Source: Bacteroidales bacterium
GTDB lineage: Bacteria; Bacteroidota; Bacteroidia; Bacteroidales; Muribaculaceae
Reading direction: 5' to 3'
NCBI GenBank assembly: GCA_004557195.1
Contig: SFER01000091.1
Coordinates: 1 to 8,545, forward strand
Length of the DNA: 8,545 nucleotides
Below the pieces are notes generated by a model. It made no database searches. It saw only the letters and a list, made by a program, of their open reading frames with translations, and was not told the origin of the DNA. Position numbers and translations under genes: made by a program. This document shows positions 6,072 through 8,545 of the stretch, in pieces; within the stretch, counting starts at the first letter, position 1, and the number at the start of each line of letters is the position of its first letter.

Positions 6072-8114
6072 TTATTTAACTTGCACACCGGGACGCACTT
6101 CGCCTTGCGGACCAATCACCACGAGGCGACCATCGCTATCCTCGGCGCTGAGAATCATACCTTGCGACTCCACGCCTTTGAGTTTGCGCGGCTCGAAATT
6201 GGCGATAAAGCACACCTCTTTGCCAATCAAGTCCTCGGGAGCGTAGAATTTGGCGATACCCGACACGATAGTGCGACCGCCCATTCCGTCGTCGATTTTG
6301 AACTTGAGCAACTTATCTGCCTTGGGCACTTTTTCACATTCAAGCACCTTGCCAACACGGATATCGAGCTTCATGAAATCATCGAAAGGCACATTGGCAG
6401 CCACCGGCGCGGGAGTGAAATTGTTGACGGCATTCTCTTTCTTAATGCGTTCGAGGCGCTGCATCTGGGCATCGATAGCGTCATCCTCGATTTTCTCGAA
6501 GAGGAGTTCAGCCTTGTTGACCGATGCGCCTACAGGCATAAGGTCGAAGCGACCGAGGTCGTTCCAAGTCAAATCGGCGGGCAGATTAAGGATTCCGGCG
6601 AGCTTCTTCGACGAGAACGGCATGAACGGCTCGAAAGCGATAGCGAGATTGGCGGCAATCTGCAGAGCCACATTCATAATAGTATCTACGCGAGCCATAT
6701 CGGTTTTGGCAAGTTTCCACGGCTCGGTGTCGGCGAGATACTTGTTACCGATACGGGCAAGATTCATAGCCTCCTTGAGCGCCTCGCGGAAGTGGAATGT
6801 CTCGATAGCCGCCTCGATACGGGCTTTCACAGCCAAGAACTCTGCGATAGTGGCATTGTCGTAGTCGGTGAGCGCACCGCAAGCAGGCACCACACCATTG
6901 TAGTATTTATGAGTGAGCACCACGGCACGATTTACGAAATTGCCATAGATGGCAACCAGCTCGTTGTTGTTGCGAGCCTGGAAATCGCGCCAAGTGAAAT
7001 CGTTGTCTTTAGTTTCGGGAGCATTGGCAGTGAGGACATATCTCAAGACATCCTGTTTGCCGGGGAAATCGCGGAGATATTCATGGAGCCACACAGCCCA
7101 GTTGCGCGAAGTGGAGATTTTATCCCCTTCGAGGTTAAGGAATTCATTGGCAGGCACATTGTCGGGCAACTGATATGAACCCTCAGCCATGAGCATAGCC
7201 GGGAACACGATGCAGTGGAACACGATATTGTCCTTTCCGATGAAGTGGATGATGCGAGAATCTTCTTTCTTCCAGTAATCTTCCCAAGTGTCGGGGAGAA
7301 TCTCCTTGGTGTTGGAAATATAACCGATAGGAGCATCAAACCACACATACAACACTTTGCCATCGGCACCCTCGACAGGCACCGGAACACCCCAGTCGAG
7401 GTCGCGGCTCACAGCGCGCGGCTGCAAACCCAGGTCGAGCCACGATTTGCACTGACCATACACATTGGGCTTCCATTCCTTGTGTTCCTCAAGAATCCAC
7501 TTGCGCAAAGCCGGCTCCCACTTGTCGAGAGGGAGATACCAGTGTTTTGTTTCGCGAAGCACCGGGCGGTTGCCGGTGATTGCAGAACGCGGGTCGATGA
7601 GGTCGGTGGCATTTAGCGAAGTGCCACAAGCCTCGCACTGGTCGCCATAGGCGCGCTCATTTCCGCAATGCGGACACTTACCGGTAACATAGCGGTCGGC
7701 AAGGAACTGATTGGCTTTCTCATCATATAGTTGCATGGAAGTTTTCTCAACAAACTCCCCTTTCTCATATAGTTTGCGGAAAAAGTCGCTTGCAGTCTTG
7801 CTGTGGATATCAGAAGTAGTACGAGAATAGACATCAAAAGAGATTCCGAGTTCTTCAAAAGAGTCTTTTATAATCTTGTGGTAACGGTCAACGACATCTT
7901 GCGGAGTAATGCCTTCTTTTTTAGCCTTGATAGTGATGGGCACACCATGCTCGTCGCTACCGCCAACCATAATCACATCCTCACCTTTGAGACGAAGATA
8001 ACGAGTGTAGATGTCAGCGGGGACATACACGCCGGCGAGGTGTCCGATATGCACCGGACCATTGGCATAAGGCAAAGCCGTAGTAACAAGAGTACGATTG
8101 AATTTCTTTTCCAT
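6072..8114 (-). CDS. metG: Methionyl-tRNA synthetase with C-terminal tRNA-binding domain
   Basis: MetRS charges tRNA(Met), initiator and elongator, with methionine using ATP. The 680 residues are close to the long E. coli form (677). The Rossmann catalytic core shows the HIGH motif His22-Ile-Gly-His25 and the signature loop Lys332-Ile-Ser-Thr-Ser336, a common variant of KMSKS. A connective zinc knuckle has two CXXC pairs: Cys147/Cys150 and Cys160/Cys163. The helical anticodon domain follows at about 370-550. From about 577 to the end is an EMAP-II/Trbp111-like OB-fold domain (FDDFMKLDIRVGKV start), which aids tRNA binding and usually dimerisation. The start at 8114 follows an A-rich leader (ATCACAAA) and a strong promoter at 8165-8195. 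It is the first gene of the metG-ruvB-flippase operon. No T-box is seen; the leader is only about 45 bases. Confidence 0.98.
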   Translation of the reverse strand: MEKKFNRTLVTTALPYANGPVHIGHLAGVYVPADIYTRYLRLKGEDVIMVGGSDEHGVPITIKAKKEGITPQDVVDRYHKIIKDSFEELGISFDVYSRTTSDIHSKTASDFFRKLYEKGEFVEKTSMQLYDEKANQFLADRYVTGKCPHCGNERAYGDQCEACGTSLNATDLIDPRSAITGNRPVLRETKHWYLPLDKWEPALRKWILEEHKEWKPNVYGQCKSWLDLGLQPRAVSRDLDWGVPVPVEGADGKVLYVWFDAPIGYISNTKEILPDTWEDYWKKEDSRIIHFIGKDNIVFHCIVFPAMLMAEGSYQLPDNVPANEFLNLEGDKISTSRNWAVWLHEYLRDFPGKQDVLRYVLTANAPETKDNDFTWRDFQARNNNELVAIYGNFVNRAVVLTHKYYNGVVPACGALTDYDNATIAEFLAVKARIEAAIETFHFREALKEAMNLARIGNKYLADTEPWKLAKTDMARVDTIMNVALQIAANLAIAFEPFMPFSSKKLAGILNLPADLTWNDLGRFDLMPVGASVNKAELLFEKIEDDAIDAQMQRLERIKKENAVNNFTPAPVAANVPFDDFMKLDIRVGKVLECEKVPKADKLLKFKIDDGMGGRTIVSGIAKFYAPEDLIGKEVCFIANFEPRKLKGVESQGMILSAEDSDGRLVVIGPQGEVRPGVQVK

Positions 8115-8164
8115 TTTGTGATATGTATTTAGAGCCGCAAAGCGGGCAAATTTGTTTCAAAATG

Positions 8165-8195
8165 CAAAATTAGCACAAAAAGCCCCGGTTTCAAA
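8165..8195 (-). promoter_or_regulatory. metG: Bacteroides-type promoter for the metG operon
   Basis: On the minus strand, TTTG (8195-8192) and TAATTTTG (8172-8165) lie exactly 19 bases apart and match the -33/-7 consensus in full. Transcription would begin near 8158-8160, leaving a leader of about 45 bases before the metG ATG at 8114. The same geometry appears at 265-295, which supports both calls. Confidence 0.75.
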
Positions 8196-8299
8196 ATCAA
8201 ATCCCAACTTTTTTGTAGCAAAATGGGTTATTGATGTTGAATCTCAGTTGTATCGCACGGCTCTTTCATTTAAGATGAAGATGAAGGACATAGCTCCCC

Positions 8300-8334
8300 T
8301 TACCCGGTTCGGCTGAGAATCGGGTAATTTTCTT
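8300..8334 (+). terminator. Intrinsic-type terminator on the plus strand, facing into the probable IS
   Basis: Read on the plus strand, UUACCCGGUUC (8300-8310) pairs with GAAUCGGGUAA (8317-8327) over 11 bp, including one G-U wobble, around the 6-base loop GGCUGA. UUUUCUU (8328-8334) follows directly. On the minus strand the wobble becomes an A-C mismatch and no U-run follows, so the structure is directional. It would stop rightward transcripts before they run antisense through the transposase-like gene. No plus-strand gene immediately upstream needs it. Confidence 0.65.
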
Positions 8335-8379
8335 CGTTGTGTGTCAGCGTTTTATCAGTATGTCAAAATCTAAAATTTT

Positions 8380-8545
8380 TCATTTTTGGAGTAAAAATCG
8401 GATGAGTTTAGTAAAGCCTGCCGCGACATGTCTCATTAGTTCTGCTATGCCCTTTCTTCTGTCGGTCATCTTTTTGCGCAGCCTTTTCCAAATTGAGAAT
8501 GTGGAGTGGACAATCCTTTGGATGGTGTCGAGATTGCGCGCCGAT
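8380..8545 (-). CDS. Transposase-like protein, C-terminal fragment
   Basis: The last 54 codons and the TGA (8382-8380) of a minus-strand gene whose beginning lies beyond the right edge. The peptide reads as real protein: an Ala-Arg-Asn-Leu-Asp-Thr-Ile-Gln-Arg helix, an Ile-Trp-Lys-Arg-Leu-Arg-Lys-Lys segment, Asp-Arg-Arg-Lys-Gly-Ile-Ala-Glu-Leu-Met-Arg-His, and a Lys-Leu-Ile-Arg-Phe-Leu ending. Such short, basic, helical tails with an Asn-Leu-x-x-Ile/Met-x-Arg segment occur at the C-termini of DDE transposases of the IS4 kind, but I cannot assign a family from the tail alone, and the catalytic residues would be off-window. Dense Lys/Arg, the stem-loop 55 bases downstream and the absence of an operon partner support a mobile-element reading. 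It could instead be another DNA-binding protein. Confidence 0.55.
   Translation of the reverse strand, partial: SARNLDTIQRIVHSTFSIWKRLRKKMTDRRKGIAELMRHVAAGFTKLIRFLLQK

Larger units (their letters stand above)
8226..8545 (-). mobile_element. Probable end of an insertion sequence, truncated by the window edge
   Basis: This stretch differs from the dense operons beside it. It holds the 3' end of a basic, transposase-like ORF (8380-8545), a strong stem-loop (8300-8327) and about 75 further bases before the metG promoter. That is the usual layout of one IS end. The boundary at 8226 (starting GGGTTATTGATGTTGAATC) is a guess, because the other end, the matching inverted repeat and any target duplication lie outside the window. 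If correct, the element inserted about 30 bases upstream of the metG -33 box and left the promoter intact. Confidence 0.4.

Noticed and set aside
6081..7178. 365-codon open frame on the plus strand
   Set aside because: It lies wholly antisense to metG, whose motifs are unmistakable. Long shadow frames are expected opposite GC-rich coding DNA, and the translation shows no family signature.
8115..8160. T-box or methionine riboswitch in the metG leader
   Set aside because: The predicted leader is only about 45 bases, with no T-box sequence or extended stem, so there is no room for such an element.
8360..8545. 62-codon plus-strand frame open to the right edge (MSKSKIFHFW...)
   Set aside because: It overlaps the minus-strand transposase-like tail, which has more protein-like composition. 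It also follows a plus-strand terminator and lacks a TAnnTTTG promoter.

Overview
The window looks like a chromosomal segment of a Bacteroidota bacterium, most likely order Bacteroidales. Three promoter-like sites follow the Bacteroides -33/-7 pattern (TTTG, 19 bp, TAnnTTTG). Start codons are preceded by A-rich leaders rather than Shine-Dalgarno sites, ispG is the long, centrally inserted type, and MetRS carries a KISTS signature loop. A family-level placement (for example Muribaculaceae) is only a guess.

Layout. (1) At 1-131, on the minus strand, lies the start of an exported protein that runs off the left edge. It has a clear signal peptide and its own promoter about 130 bases upstream. (2) From 132 to 624 is a divergent intergenic region, AT-rich on the left and strikingly G-rich from about 360 to 510. 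(3) From 625 to 3535, on the plus strand, is a compact operon: a PAP2-like integral membrane protein, purE (purine biosynthesis) and ispG (MEP isoprenoid pathway). (4) From 3543 to 8114, on the minus strand, is a second compact operon transcribed metG, ruvB, then a Wzx/MATE-like oligosaccharide flippase; it meets ispG tail to tail with 7 bases between the stop codons. (5) From 8115 to 8545 come the metG promoter and then what looks like one end of an insertion sequence. It contains the last 54 codons of a minus-strand, transposase-like ORF and a strong stem-loop whose T-tract faces into the element.

How the genes fit together. Most of the window is conserved housekeeping: tRNA charging, Holliday-junction migration, purine ring carboxylation and isoprenoid precursor synthesis. 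A possible theme, inferred only, is the lipid carrier cycle: IspG feeds polyprenyl synthesis, a PAP2-like membrane protein could act on a polyprenyl phosphate, and the flippase moves lipid-linked sugars. No CRISPR array, tRNA, rRNA or evident new defence or mobile system is visible. The least ordinary items are the PAP2-like protein with altered catalytic motifs, the G-rich repeat tract before it, and the inward-facing terminator at the insertion-sequence end.
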